From Pyrenophora tritici-repentis (taxonomy: Eukaryota > Ascomycota > Dothideomycetes > Pleosporales > Pleosporaceae): a stretch of 64,000 bases of DNA. Shown in pieces: positions 11,652 through 22,303 of the stretch; position 1 is the stretch's first letter; each line of letters opens with the position of its first letter. A program made the translations under genes and the position numbers. Where the stretch lies: assembly GCF_003171515.1 (NCBI RefSeq), contig NC_089397.1, positions 1,860,001 through 1,924,000 of the forward strand, given 5' to 3'. A model generated the notes under the pieces. The model saw only the letters and a program-made list of their open reading frames with translations. It did not search any database and was not told the origin of the DNA.

Positions 11652-11915
11652 GTTGGTGGAGGGTGAACTGATTTTGATATTGTGTAACGGTAGGAATGCC
11701 AAGGTTTGCAAGAGTGTATTGGTATTGAACGCCACCCCGCACCCTCGATGGCTTTATGTAGCAAGAATCGGAGACCTCGGACCTTCTACGCCGCCGCACG
11801 TCAGATCGGATTCATTTCCGAGGCCCCAAAATATCCACAAATGAAAGCCGTCGCTGCTTTTTCCCGCCTTCAACCTGGAAACGACCACAACCAAGATAGA
11901 GTGTGTAGTCAAGGT

Positions 11916-12334
11916 CTAACTACAGTTTGCATATGACGGTATCACTCCTCTGTACATGAAGCACCCATTTTTTTTTCTACATGGGTTGGACTAATTCTGT
12001 CAGAATTTTCTACCCTCAGTAACCTAGAATCCTGGAATGTTTAACTTACCTCCCTACAAGGTACAGATACGGTGGCTCCATTCTCCGGCTGTACTCTGCG
12101 ACAATCCCCCCATCTCCACGGCGAATCCGGGTTGTTCCTTACGTACTCCGGGTCGGGAGGCACACACGTCTTTTGTTTTGTCAGCTTTAGAGTTCAACGT
12201 TATCTGCAGAAAGAGAGAACTTGAAAAGAGTGTATAAGAGAAAGGTGTATTTGAGGTAGAGGACTTACTCCACCCTCTCGTGCTAGGGCTCCGGATAGCA
12301 TTGAGAACACGGCAATCGAAGTGAGAAGCTTCAT
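11916..12334 (-). CDS. small secreted six-cysteine protein, copy 2
   Basis: Exons on the minus strand: 12334-12269, 12169-12050 and 11990-11916, all phase 0, with introns of 99 and 59 nt; 86 aa. Exon 1 is a signal peptide (MKLLTSIAVFSMLSGALA) followed by REGG. The mature protein has six cysteines, spaced C-X20-C-X14-C-X5-C-X5-C-X12-C, ending PSYANCS. It shares with copy 1 the exon 1 sequence, a first intron of identical length (99 nt), a GTAAGTT donor after the second exon, the C-X5-C step and the YANCS end. Another acceptor (CTGCAG at 12204) would give a two-cysteine product of 71 aa in a different frame; the paralogue comparison argues against it. The start lies only 86 bp from the pogo transposon. 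Function unknown; candidate effector by inference. Confidence 0.6.
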
Positions 12335-12420
12335 ATCGGTAGATAGCGCATTGGTTTTGCGTGTATAGGACAAATTTGACAGTGCCGTTCAATCCGGATG
12401 AGGGTCGAGATGAGGTTGTA

Positions 12421-12471
12421 ACGTGTCCGTGCACCTCATGCCCGGATTCATCTCATGCCCCGCCGAACACC
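12421..12471 (+). repeat. left terminal inverted repeat, intact pogo element
   Basis: 51 bp starting ACGTGTCCGTGCACCTC next to TA at 12419. It matches the reverse complement of 14479-14528 with two substitutions and one gap. Confidence 0.9.
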
Positions 12472-12519
12472 GACGCGTGTCTCAATACTACAACTTTGAC
12501 GCGCAATAACTCCACAACT

Positions 12520-14376
12520 ATGGCTCCGATTGATGAAGCGATTGCAGATTTAGAATCGCGCGATCCAGGAGAGAAATTCACATTAAAAGAAGTTGCTGAA
12601 AAATGGGGGGTTAACCGCTCAACGCTAGGGCGAAGATGGAGGCGCGTGACAGGGCCTAGGAGCGATGGATACGCTCAGCAGCAAGCTATCGGCCCACAAC
12701 AAGAGTTAGAGCTTGTACGATATATCACTAAGCTCACTAAGCAAGGCCTACCTCCTACAAGAGAGATGATCAGGAATTTCTCATCAGAAGTAGCCCATCA
12801 GCAGCTCAGCGAGAGCTGGGTTACTCGCTTCATTAACCGACACGAGATCTATCTTATCTCAAAGTGGACCACCGCCATGGATCGTACGCGCCACCTGGCT
12901 GATTCTGAGTCAAAGTATAGACTCTACTTCGAGCTGCTGCACCAGAAGATCACCGAATACCACCTAGAGGCTCGAGATATATACAATATGGATGAAAAGG
13001 GCTTCCTTATTGGTATGATAGGCAGGAGTAAGAGGATATTTAGCAGGCGTCAATGGGATAAGAAAGAGGTTCGAGCATCTCTCCAGGATGGATCACGCGA
13101 GTTTCTGACACTCCTGGCCTGCTGCTGCGCCGATGGGAGCTCGCTGCCTCCAGCCCTTATCTACGCAGCTAAAAATGGAGCCATACGATCGAGTTGGGTG
13201 GAGGATATTAAGGCAGGAGAACATGAGGTCTTTGTCTCATCATCTCTAACAGGCTGGTCAAACAATGACGTAGGCCTAGCTTGGCTAGAGCAGGTGTTTG
13301 ATCGCTATACAAAGCAGCGATCAGGGAGATGGCGATTGCTCATCCTTGATGGCCATGGATCTCACCTCACGATGGAGTTTATCAAGTACTGCGATCGCCA
13401 TAGGATCCTCCTCATGATCCTTCCTCCCCATTCGACTCATACGCTCCAGCCGCTCGATGTAGTGCTGTTCAAGCCACTCTCTCAAGCCTACTCCAACGAG
13501 CTCACTAACCATCTCTACAAGGCTCAAGGCCTCATTCCAATTAAGAAAGGAGACTTCTTCCCACTCTTCTGGAGAGCTTGGCAGGCCTCGTTTAAGCAAT
13601 CAACTATATTAAAAGCGTTTGAAGCTACTGGTATATGGCCAATAGATCCCAACGTTATCCTTCGTAGATTTGCCAGCACGCCAGAAGCTGAGAGAAGCTC
13701 ATCTTCAGGGCTCTCTGATCATGACTGGAGAAAGCTCGATCGGTTAGTACGAGCTGCTGTCAATGATAGCCATCAGTATGAGGCAAGAAAGCTGCGCTCA
13801 AGCGTTCACCATCTCTCTGTGCAGTATAAGCTTTTACAGCATGAGAACGAGGGCTTAAAGGAGGCTCTTCAACATAAAAAGAAGCATAAGAAGAAGGGCA
13901 AAGCTCTTGACCTTCAACAGCGCCAGGAGTATCACGGTGGCTCTGTCTTCTGGTCTCCTCGCAAGATACGCGAGGCTCGAGCTAGAGAAGTAGTACGGGA
14001 GCGAGATAAGATAGAGGAGAAACTCCAAAAAGCACAGGCCAAGAAGCAGCGTGAGGAGGTTCAACTGCAGCGTCAAGTTAAGCTCGAGGAGAAGCGTGTA
14101 GAGAGGCAGAGGCTCAAGGAGATAAGGGAGCTTGAGCGAGCTGAGAAAGCAGCTGAACGCGCGCGCAAAGTTGAAGCTCAACACCAGAAAAAAGCCACCC
14201 AACAAGCTCAACAACGCAAGCGTAAAGCCTCAAGAGCGCCCTCTTCTAAGAACAAGCGTCAAAAACGAGCGATGGAGGATAGAGCTCGCGATAGAGTTGC
14301 ATCTCCTCCATCGCCTCCACCACCAAAGACCACATCACGTGGCCGCAACGTCAACCTCCCACAAAAATTCAGATAG
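12520..14376 (+). CDS. pogo-type DDE transposase
   Basis: Cut-and-paste transposase of 618 aa from ATG 12520; the frame is open further upstream but leaves the element. An N-terminal psq-type HTH (FTLKEVAEKWGVNRSTLGRR, about residues 18-40) is followed by a CENP-B/Tc5-type DNA-binding domain (REMIRNF, ESWVTRFINRH). The DDE_1 catalytic core has D158 (NMDEKGF), D277 (ILDGHGSH) and D313 (LQPLDV), giving DD35D spacing. The C-terminus is a long charged coiled coil (residues about 440-600) with the conserved YHGGSVFWSPRK segment. All catalytic residues are present and there is no stop, so it may be active. The next pogo element encodes a related but distinct protein of the same length. Confidence 0.92.
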   Translation: MAPIDEAIADLESRDPGEKFTLKEVAEKWGVNRSTLGRRWRRVTGPRSDGYAQQQAIGPQQELELVRYITKLTKQGLPPTREMIRNFSSEVAHQQLSESWVTRFINRHEIYLISKWTTAMDRTRHLADSESKYRLYFELLHQKITEYHLEARDIYNMDEKGFLIGMIGRSKRIFSRRQWDKKEVRASLQDGSREFLTLLACCCADGSSLPPALIYAAKNGAIRSSWVEDIKAGEHEVFVSSSLTGWSNNDVGLAWLEQVFDRYTKQRSGRWRLLILDGHGSHLTMEFIKYCDRHRILLMILPPHSTHTLQPLDVVLFKPLSQAYSNELTNHLYKAQGLIPIKKGDFFPLFWRAWQASFKQSTILKAFEATGIWPIDPNVILRRFASTPEAERSSSSGLSDHDWRKLDRLVRAAVNDSHQYEARKLRSSVHHLSVQYKLLQHENEGLKEALQHKKKHKKKGKALDLQQRQEYHGGSVFWSPRKIREARAREVVRERDKIEEKLQKAQAKKQREEVQLQRQVKLEEKRVERQRLKEIRELERAEKAAERARKVEAQHQKKATQQAQQRKRKASRAPSSKNKRQKRAMEDRARDRVASPPSPPPPKTTSRGRNVNLPQKFR

Positions 14377-14478
14377 TACAAGTTAATCGCAAGTATCTAA
14401 TTACTGCAATGCTATGTTTTTATTAATATTAAGCTATTGTGTGGTGTTGTACAGCTTCAAATTTGAGATCGCTAAGAT

Positions 14479-14528
14479 GGTGTTCGCGGGGCATGAGATG
14501 AATCCGGGCACAAGGTGCACGGACACGT
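14479..14528 (-). repeat. right terminal inverted repeat, intact pogo element
   Basis: Reverse-complement partner of 12421-12471, followed directly by the TA target duplication at 14529-14530. Confidence 0.9.
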
Positions 14529-14703
14529 TAATTGATTTTTTTTGCGGTTAGGAGCGGAAGCCTTGCATTACGCTGCCTTTAAATAGTTTGACCAAGAGAG
14601 CTTTGCGCCGCGTGTCTCGTCTCTGCATGTCTCTCTAACTCTTATCCTGCGGGACGTTGAAGATCGTAATCGTATTTAAAGGCCGAAAATATCCACAAAT
14701 GTA

Positions 14704-14753
14704 CCCTGTCCGTGCGCGTTTTGAGCCAGTTCGAGTTTTGAGCCACCCCACCA
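14704..14753 (+). repeat. left terminal inverted repeat, second pogo element
   Basis: 50 bp, perfect match to the reverse complement of 16751-16800. It includes a direct repeat of GTTTTGAGCCA within the arm. Confidence 0.9.
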
Positions 14754-14793
14754 CCACAACCACCTATACAAATCGCATCATAACTCCACCATC

Positions 14794-16647
14794 ATGGACC
14801 CGATTCAGAAAGCGATTGAAGATATCGAATCGCGTGAAGCAGGCGCATCTTTTAGCTACCGCGAAGTTGCAAAAGCGTGGGGTGTTAACCGGACAACGCT
14901 CGCTCGAAGACACCAGGGCCGAAACCAGCCGCACACGCTCGCCCATCTTATCCTTCACCCACACCAAGAAACCGAGCTATTGCAGTACATCACAACACTT
15001 ACTGAGCAATGTACGCCACCTACACGTGCAATAATACGCAACTTTGCGTCATCTTTGGTTAGTAGGGAGGTTTCAGAAAGCTAGGTTACTCGCTTCATCA
15101 ACAGGAACCCAACCCATCTCATCTCACGCTGGCAGACCGGGATAGACCGCAATCGCCACAAAGCTAATTTAGAGGCTAAGTACAGCTTGTACTTTAAGCT
15201 GTTACACGATAAGATAAAGGAGTATAATGTAGAGCCCTCCTACATCTTTAATATAGATAAGAAGGGCTTTCTAATTAGGGTAACTAGAAGATCAAAGAGA
15301 GTCTTTGACAAGAGGATATACGATAGAAGAGGGGTTACAGCTGCTATTCAGGACGGTTCTCGAGAGTAGGTAACAGTCCCCGCCTGTATTTGTTCGGATA
15401 GTACAGCTCTTTCTCTATCTCTTATCTTTTAGTCAACTGCTGGGGCTCTAAAATTAGCCTAGGTAGAGGCAATCGATCTAGAAAAGCACTTAGTATTCGT
15501 CACCTTATCTCCCTCTAGCTGGACCAACAACGATATAGAGTTAGCCTAGCTTAAGGAGGTGTTTAAGAGAGAGACCAGACGGAAAGCTCGCTCAGGATAC
15601 CAATTACTAATCCTTGACGGCCATAGATCCCATATAACTATAGATTTTATCAACTACTACAACAACCACAGAATTCTATTAGCTATATTTCCTCCTCATG
15701 CAACTCATACGCTTCAACCGCTTAATGTTGGGATGTTTAGGCCTCTCTCAACTGCCTACTTAACTAAGCTCTTAAAATACCTTCACCGTAGCTATAGGAT
15801 CCTACTAGTACAGAAAGTGGACTTCTTTGAGCTGTTTTGGAGGGCTTAGGGTGCTACTTTTAAGCCTCAAACTATTATAAAGTCATTTAAAGCCACTAGG
15901 ATACACCCACCAAACCTTAAAGTTATACTTAAGAGATCCCGCAAAGAGGCATCTAGTTTAAATAAAAGCTCAACTTCTGTACTTAGTGGAGACAATTAGC
16001 TCAAAATTAAGTCTATTATACGCCGTACAGTGAAAGATCAGAGCAGTAAGGACGTCAAGAAGCTTCGCCGAAGTCTACACCACATCTCAGCTCAAAATAG
16101 TATCCTCCGTGGAGAGATTAGGGGCCTTAAGGAAGCTCTTTTAGTGAAAAAGGGACACCAAAAGAAGAGCTATACTCTACAACTTAACAACCCTAAGGAG
16201 TACCACGGTGGAGCTGTCTTTTGGTCTCCTCGTAAGGTCCGTCAGGCTCGGGACGATGAAGCAGTTCGACGACAACAACAACAAGAACTACAGCTTTAAA
16301 AAGCTGAGAGATCTCATCTTAAGGAGCAGGCTCGACTGTACAGGCTTCAACAGGCCAACGAGAGGCGTGTTAAGAGAGAAAGACTTAAGGAGGTAAGGGA
16401 GAAGGAGAGAGCCGCTAAGGCAGCTAAAAAGGAGCGCTAGAAAGCAGCTCGCGACGCTGAAAAAGCTATACAACTGTCCTAAAAGGGTAAGCGCAAGGCT
16501 TCACAAAGCTCTAGTCAAGAGCAGAAGCGTCAGAAACGTAGTGTTGTTGTTCCATCTCATGTAGAAGCTGAGGTGGCTGCACCAGCCGTCCCAACTCGAA
16601 CGACCCGTCACGGCCGCACCACCAAGCTTCCGGGTAAATACAAGTAG
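14794..16647 (+). pseudogene. pogo-type transposase pseudogene with RIP-like stops
   Basis: The frame stays in register for 618 codons, with no indel, but has ten internal stops: TAG at 15082, 15367, 15430, 15460, 15547, 15847, 15997 and 16438, and TAA at 16297 and 16480; none is TGA. Compared with the intact neighbour, at least five (15082, 15460, 15547, 15847, 15997) lie at tryptophan codons (ESW, SSW, AWLEQ, FWRAW, DHDW). Other changes such as DEKGF to DKKGF and DGHGSH to DGHRSH are G-to-A. This is the signature of CpA to TpA mutation on both strands, as RIP produces. The parent protein is otherwise the same architecture: psq HTH, CENP-B HTH, DDE core, coiled coil. Confidence 0.92.
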
Positions 16648-16750
16648 CTCAAATTGATCGCAATGATATAATTACTACAAATCTATAAAATCTCGCGATA
16701 ATAGCTATTGTGGGTGGCTCTACAGCCTCATTTTTGGGGTCTCCTCATGT

Positions 16751-16800
16751 TGGTGGGGTGGCTCAAAACTCGAACTGGCTCAAAACGCGCACGGACAGGG
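16751..16800 (-). repeat. right terminal inverted repeat, second pogo element
   Basis: Perfect partner of 14704-14753, followed by TA at 16801-16802. Confidence 0.9.
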
Positions 16801-16802
16801 TA

Positions 16803-19800
16803 CAGTACCGGTGAGATCGTAGGTAAGCCATCAGCGCTGGAGACCCGATGTACTGCCGAACTATAGAGAAGCACTGTCCTATCCATCCTGCACAACCCCA
16901 CCATGAAACGCGACCTTATAAGCCTGTAGAGCTTGTCGCATTTTGAAGACATCTGGAGAACTTTCAATAATCACGTAGTGAGGGTTGAAGTATTGTTTTG
17001 TCGCACACGATGACCGAACCTAGTCATGTACCCCATGCGTTTACGGGAGTGACGCAGTCATCTTCCAACATCCCCGGAGGGCTGAAAAGTTGAGATACCA
17101 AGCCCGATATGACTGTCGTATGGGCTGTGTGAGTTAGCTTGGCATCTCCACAGTGTCAAGTTTTTAGTCTTCGGGCGGTGAAAACATGTACGTCGGCGAA
17201 AGTACTACTGACTGTCAAATCAGATTAGGGTTGCTGTGATGACCTTGATTACTGTCGCTCGTAAAAGGTGGTCAGATGGGTGTTCTGTGCCGCTGCAAAA
17301 ACTCCTTCAGCTGACATCATGTTCTACAAAGTTCACCATCTAACCGTCTGAAAGATTTAGAGTGAACTAGTGTGGGTCTCCCGTAACATACTCATGGCGC
17401 TCCCGCTCGCCACTCTCCATCTCTAGAAATCGATCTCCTGTTCCTTGACGAGAGCTGATGCAGGGGTTTGTGTGCACGTTGTCCTTACGATCGCTACCGC
17501 CAATTTAAGAAGCCGCGCTGTTCCGAGACTCGCTTACTCCTTGACTCTTTGGAGGCGATGCCTTCACTTCTTTTTCTGGAGAGCCATGAGTGTTCTTTTC
17601 ATAAAGAAGATGACGGCATCAGAAGTTCACCTGTTCTCGTTTAGGGCCGGTTAGACCTCATAATCTCCAGTATCGAGCACGGACATATCTTACCCCTGCA
17701 TTGAGGCGCGGCGTCGTCTAGGCACCCGTATCTTAGACACCGTGTCAGCTTGGGAGAATCCAGATTTTTCGCGATTGAAATTAAGCATAGGAACAACTTG
17801 AAAGATGCTTGTCTGTTTCGATATCTGACATGGTCGCCAAGTCGACGCGTTTTGCAAATCAACGAATTGGAACTGTCTACGACGTCACCGAGCCATCATA
17901 GCATTTACGAATAACGTTTCTGTCCAGGATAGAGAACATGTTTTCTGTTTTGAGAATTCGATTATACTGGTCGAATGCCGATGAACTGGAGTGGATACAC
18001 ATCGACGTTGACCTAAGGGCGCGACAAGTCTGCCTTAGCTAGATCCATGGTCGGTTCCCAACAAAGGTCTCTTAATTTCAGGCTCCTTGAAACGCCACAG
18101 GCTATCGCTTACGGAATCCTGGGGGGAGGCTGAGCCTCAAATGTTGCTCGATCGCGCGGATACAGCCACGCGGCGAGTGACCACGCCGCAACGCCCACCC
18201 TTCGACCACTCGCTTCTTGCATCCTGTGGTAAGGTTCCAATCCTTGAGAAGACTTGTATTGACCATAAGCCTTGCGAGACTATCGTGACGATGAAATTCG
18301 AGAGCGACACGCGAATTATGACCCTGTCAGTTACATACTGAGTCACATGGGCGAGTGCCAGTAGACCGAACCTCCCTACACCTTGAATATCAGTTTTGGC
18401 GGAGAGCCGCAGCTTCTTAAGGTGCTCACAGCACGTATGGAGGAGATGGGAAGGGTTCCCAACTCCCTTATCGCACATGCAAGCGACGAGGACGGCTGTC
18501 ACTGTAAAACACGACCAAATTAGCATCTGCCAATTGAGATTCATCTCTACGCTATTTTGATACCTTGATTCGTCCAGAGAAGACCGCGTTATACGATGTC
18601 AGGGCGTAAACCATCGAGTGAATCTACCAGACCCGTAGCCATGATTGTTCGGAACTATTGCCCCAACACTAGACATCCAATCAATCGGGAAGAAATACTA
18701 TACCGCTGAATATAAGCACATCCTGAGTTTTGGAAGTTTTATCCAAGCAAGCTCCCACATACGGTCCAGTGTTTGACAACAACTACACATCAGCCGCATA
18801 TCACAGGAAATAGCCACACACACCACAATCCAAAATGTTACCAGGTTTATCTGAAACATTTAGGAGATGCCAATCATTACTCTAGTGATCGATAGCCTGC
18901 CGGCGTCCCGGTTTAGATCAAGTGAGCCCGGGTGGTCCTCCAGGCTTGGCGGCCGCACAGGCGTTGTCCAGTGTTGTCATACGCGTCTCTGAATGTTGCT
19001 GTTCTCTCCCGCAGGCTCCAGATAATATCCAGTAATACTACGCGTTCGGTTTGCGTCTCTCTGATCGGGTGTGGTCTATCGTCCTTTCCATTTACCGATT
19101 CTCTCGCTCGCAGGTGTCGACTTCGGGGGTTGGTGCTAAGGCCTCCACAACAAACACGTCGAATGGCTCTAGTTACACCCACCACCTTCCATCGGCTGAT
19201 TTTCGCGTCTGCGTGAGAGCGGGCTTCAAGGCCATCGGAGCCGCGGTGCGTGTCGTTAGATCTATACTTGTTTTTGCTAGTTACTCACGTAAGCTCCGGC
19301 GAGTGCCGCAACATCCCACCCTGCCCCATGTACCCCCTCTTTATCTTATCAAATGTAAACTAACAGGCCCTGAAAGGGTTTTCCTAGACTACCACTCTCC
19401 CACGCGAAAACATATGAGCGATGCTCCACCCACGCGACGTAAGCGACCGCCATGACGGCGCCGGCCTGTTCGGATAGGGCGCATGGCTCCCTCTCCACTC
19501 ATACGATGTCTAAGCGAACGTTTGAGTATCACAAAGTGGTGCTACCCTTGGTTGGGCTGATTGCAGGGCAGGGGCTCAACATACAACACCGGCGCAGAGG
19601 GTGCTTGGGTAGTGGACAATTATTGTTATTGGGCATAACTTGCTTAGAGCCTTGTCGGGGAACTGCTGGCAAAGGCTAACCTGTGTCATCCTATGCTCAT
19701 GAAGTTGTAGCATACCATCAGGGACATTGGTCATGACTTCAGTGACAACAAAAGTATATAGGACAACGCGACATGCAAGGGCGACGCCGGAAGTCTTTGA

Positions 19801-20298
19801 AACTTCCTGCTCTGGTGGAATCTGTCTTCCATGATTCTGTAGAAATAGAACGCACATGCATTGCTCTGACCTCTTGCTACCCGTGAAGAAAGTGTGACAT
19901 GTATGTTGAGGTCCTGCACCTTTCAAAACAAAGGGAAGATGCTCCGCGCATGCTGCACTGCATATATTGGGCTGAAGATTTGAGTTGATACATGGCTACA
20001 TATCTGGAGAATCTGACCCTAGTATGACACCCTCCGCGTGTATTTGCAAACGGCAGTGCAGCCTCTACTCCAACGATGCCGACAGCCACTTTATTGCTAC
20101 CTTTAGAGGATTTCATGGCTGTAGAACGCCATAGATGAAAGTGAAGTGACAAAGCTTGTTTGTGGATGTTCTCCTGACGCGAGAACACGAGAAGACGCGT
20201 CGTTGAGTAGTTGTGATTGTTGTTTTGCTCGCTGGGAGTGTTGAAAGATGATAGGCCCTGGTGAGAACATTGTTGCTCGGAGTTCCTAGTCACATCTC
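16803..20298. other. gene-poor stretch, no confident gene
   Basis: About 3.5 kb. A minus-strand frame at 18544-18137 might be part of a decayed multi-exon gene: a branch/acceptor-like TGCTAAT...TTTTACAG lies at its 5' end, but the downstream peptide matches nothing I know. A plus-strand frame at 19051-19455 ends in a basic stretch and is also unassigned. I do not call either. Confidence 0.35.
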
Positions 20299-20484
20299 CT
20301 ATCTCTCAGGTTCTCTCGTTGTATTCTTGCCGCTGCCGCCGTTCGCGTTAGCCACATCGCCCGTAAGATCCGGAGAGTCTGAAGTCTCAGGTTGAGATGT
20401 CGATTTGGCGGCAAGCTCTTTCTCTATTGCACCATTAGTTGACCGGGAACGCTTCGAGACTGTGGAGATACTGACTAGCTCTCC
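20299..20484 (-). CDS. possible terminal exon of an unidentified gene
   Basis: The minus-strand frame is open from 20484 to TAG at 20299-20301 (61 codons). It reads like a real low-complexity C-terminal tail: basic SKRSRS, then ELAAKSTSQPETSDSPDL, then an Asn/Gly/Ser stretch ending TTREPER. There is no ATG, and an in-frame TAA lies just upstream at 20485-20487, so it must be entered through an intron (possible acceptors at CCTAAG and GTCAG). Candidate upstream exons lie in 20500-20780, but I could not join them. The family is unknown. Confidence 0.3.
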   Translation of the reverse strand, partial: GELVSISTVSKRSRSTNGAIEKELAAKSTSQPETSDSPDLTGDVANANGGSGKNTTREPER

Positions 20485-21257
20485 TTAGGCTCGCATCGAG
20501 CGGCACCCATCTCCACCCAGAACGGTTGCTGGGGAACATGTCGGTATCTAGGTAGTGTTTGAGGACGTGTAAAGGACTAGCCTTGGGAATTCTGAGCTTA
20601 TAGGCTGATATGATTCTACCAAACAGTATCCTTGAAGGTAACAATGAGATGAGCGACTCTTGAGTAGTGGGTGAAATGAGACGGTGGGATTAAGCGAGTC
20701 GGGGTAGGGTGGTCGGGGCCACCAGATGCTCAGCCTCGCGGACGCCTGATAGACCTGGGAAGAAGCCAACAGCATGAGTTACCCTGGAGGGATAATGAAG
20801 GGTTGCCTATTCTCAGGCCGTTGCTTCTAGTGCTCTAGGAGCGATGAGACTTACACGAAAGACGGCTAGCCTCGCACAGTTGCTGTTACTCAAGCGGCGA
20901 GCCGTCACGGCGTGGCACCATGCATCATTTTATAGAGTTGGCTGTTAATTATGTCGCGACGCTTTTATGGTAGTTCTGTCTCGTAGTCACTGAAGAAGCT
21001 TTATGTAAGGACAAAGCGTAATCAGAAGTGGAAGGATAGCAAATGATTGCAAGTTGATTTGGATTGAGCCTGTGGTACTATGATCGTGATTTCTGTGGGG
21101 TGCTAAGGTTATCAATGACTCGCGAACGTACTTGATGCTGCAGGAGCACCTGATGCCCCTAGTCTCTTTTAGTCTTAGTCAAGGGTGGACGCGTTCACCG
21201 CTCGGCTCGACCTCGCATCCTCCACTTCAACCACAACACAGCTCACTGAGCGTCATG
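20485..21257. other. unassigned region
   Basis: Contains overlapping minus-strand frames (20775-20548, 20644-20435) that may belong to the gene ending at 20299. No domain is recognised. The right part is the 3' flank of the membrane protein gene. Confidence 0.3.
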
Positions 21258-22303
21258 TTACTCGCTTGTAATGCCGACAAAAAACACCATCGTCTGGAAG
21301 TATCTGTTTTCTCTTTAGTACTTGCATGAGCAAGAGACAGTAACGATTCGCAGACTTACGCAATCACCATCATGAACACAGGCATTGTTTCAGAACCCAT
21401 CCCCCCTGCCGAAGCAACGATAAGTAGACAGAAAAACGGCATGATCACAATCCGCTGCGTTTGGTTCTCGATGCTGTTGAAGATGGCGATTGGAGCAATT
21501 AGTAGCAATATCGCTAACACGTAGACGAAGGCCCTGGAAATGCCGCGGAGAGTCTCGACCGAGACGAAGTCGTAGCTATACTCTGCTTTGGTATTTCCAG
21601 TATCGTCGTTCGAGTTTGCGGCTTCCTCGTCGTTCTTTCCAATCCAGTTTCCACGCAGATACGCTGGTATCCATCGCAAGACGGTTTTGGACGGCCAGCC
21701 GATGTGGTTGTTTAGTGGATTAATGACAAAATTCAACACGAACCGCGTCGTGGGATCTAGGCCATCGTCATGAAGGGCGGCTAGATGGGACGGTATAGGT
21801 TTTCCCTCCTGACCATACATCGAAGCCATTTCCCCGTTGGCGGCGCGCATATTAAGCTCGTCAACTCGGCTATATGTGCGATACCATTCCATGTAGAGCT
21901 TTGAGGGTGGATGAACCGAGCTCATCCTCTTTGCGGCCTTTGCAACATCATCTTCCGAACTCGTTAGCCATTATTGGGACGCGGCAACTAATTTGTACAC
22001 ACCGAAGCGAAGAAGAGCGTCGACCAGGGGTTCCATCACACTTGCGTAATCATGCTCTTGTGGACTCATTCCAGCTTTTGAATTCTCCTCAAGAAACAGC
22101 TGGTAAGCTCGCGCACACCGATGGACTTTGCTTTCCATATACGCGATGGTCGTTTGGAATTCCTTGCTAAACCTTTCATGCACTGCGGCTCGAGGAACGT
22201 TTGCAATCATCTCGAAGAGCTTATCGTGACTGCGCATCGCCATAATGCGGTCCTTTGTGGAAGGTGGGTTGCGAGCGGGATTAGAGCTGAGATTGTTCAT
22301 CAT
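21258..22303 (-). CDS. DUF6594-like membrane protein (three exons)
   Basis: Exons on the minus strand: 22303-22003, 21951-21360 and 21303-21258, with introns of 51 nt (GTGTGT, GGCTAAC branch) and 56 nt; 312 aa. The N-terminal two thirds is soluble and helical. About residue 190 begins WIPAYLRGNWIG, followed by an acidic linker and DFVSVETLRGISR. Three hydrophobic segments end the protein: AFVYVLAILLLIAPIAIF, IVIMPFFCLLIVASAGG, and one across the last intron ending TMVFFVGITSE. This layout, with D-x-V-S before three C-terminal helices, resembles the fungal DUF6594 family, whose function is unknown. The family call is moderate; the exon structure is firmer, since all phases agree. Confidence 0.65.

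Larger units (their letters stand above)
12421..14528 (+). mobile_element. pogo/Fot1-type DNA transposon, apparently intact
   Basis: A 2108-bp element bounded by TA dinucleotides (12419-12420 and 14529-14530), the target duplication of Tc1/mariner/pogo elements. Terminal inverted repeats of about 50 bp begin ACGTGTCCGTGCACC and differ by a 2-base mismatch and one gap. It contains one uninterrupted transposase gene. It sits 86 bp upstream of the ATG of the six-cysteine gene copy 2, so it may affect that promoter. Confidence 0.9.
14704..16800 (+). mobile_element. second pogo/Fot1-type transposon, inactivated
   Basis: 2097 bp flanked by TA (14702-14703, 16801-16802). Terminal inverted repeats of 50 bp are identical in the two arms and begin CCCTGTCCGTGCGCG; they are unrelated to those of the neighbouring pogo element, so this is another family. 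It inserted 174 bp from the first element. The transposase gene is full length but full of stops, so the element could move only with a transposase supplied elsewhere. Confidence 0.9.

Noticed and set aside
12054..12203. Exon 2 of secreted protein copy 2 using the CTGCAG acceptor
   Set aside because: It gives a two-cysteine protein ending at TAG, whereas the other frame gives six cysteines, a 99-nt intron equal to that of copy 1, and the shared YANCS end.
12361..12519. Extra 53 N-terminal codons on the intact pogo transposase
   Set aside because: They start outside the transposon (left end 12421) and read through the terminal repeat; ATG 12520 begins the psq domain.
19051..19455. 134-codon plus-strand frame ending in basic residues
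   Set aside because: It looked like the start of a Zn2Cys6 regulator (MSDAPPTRRKRPP), but a stop follows and no cysteine cluster is found downstream.
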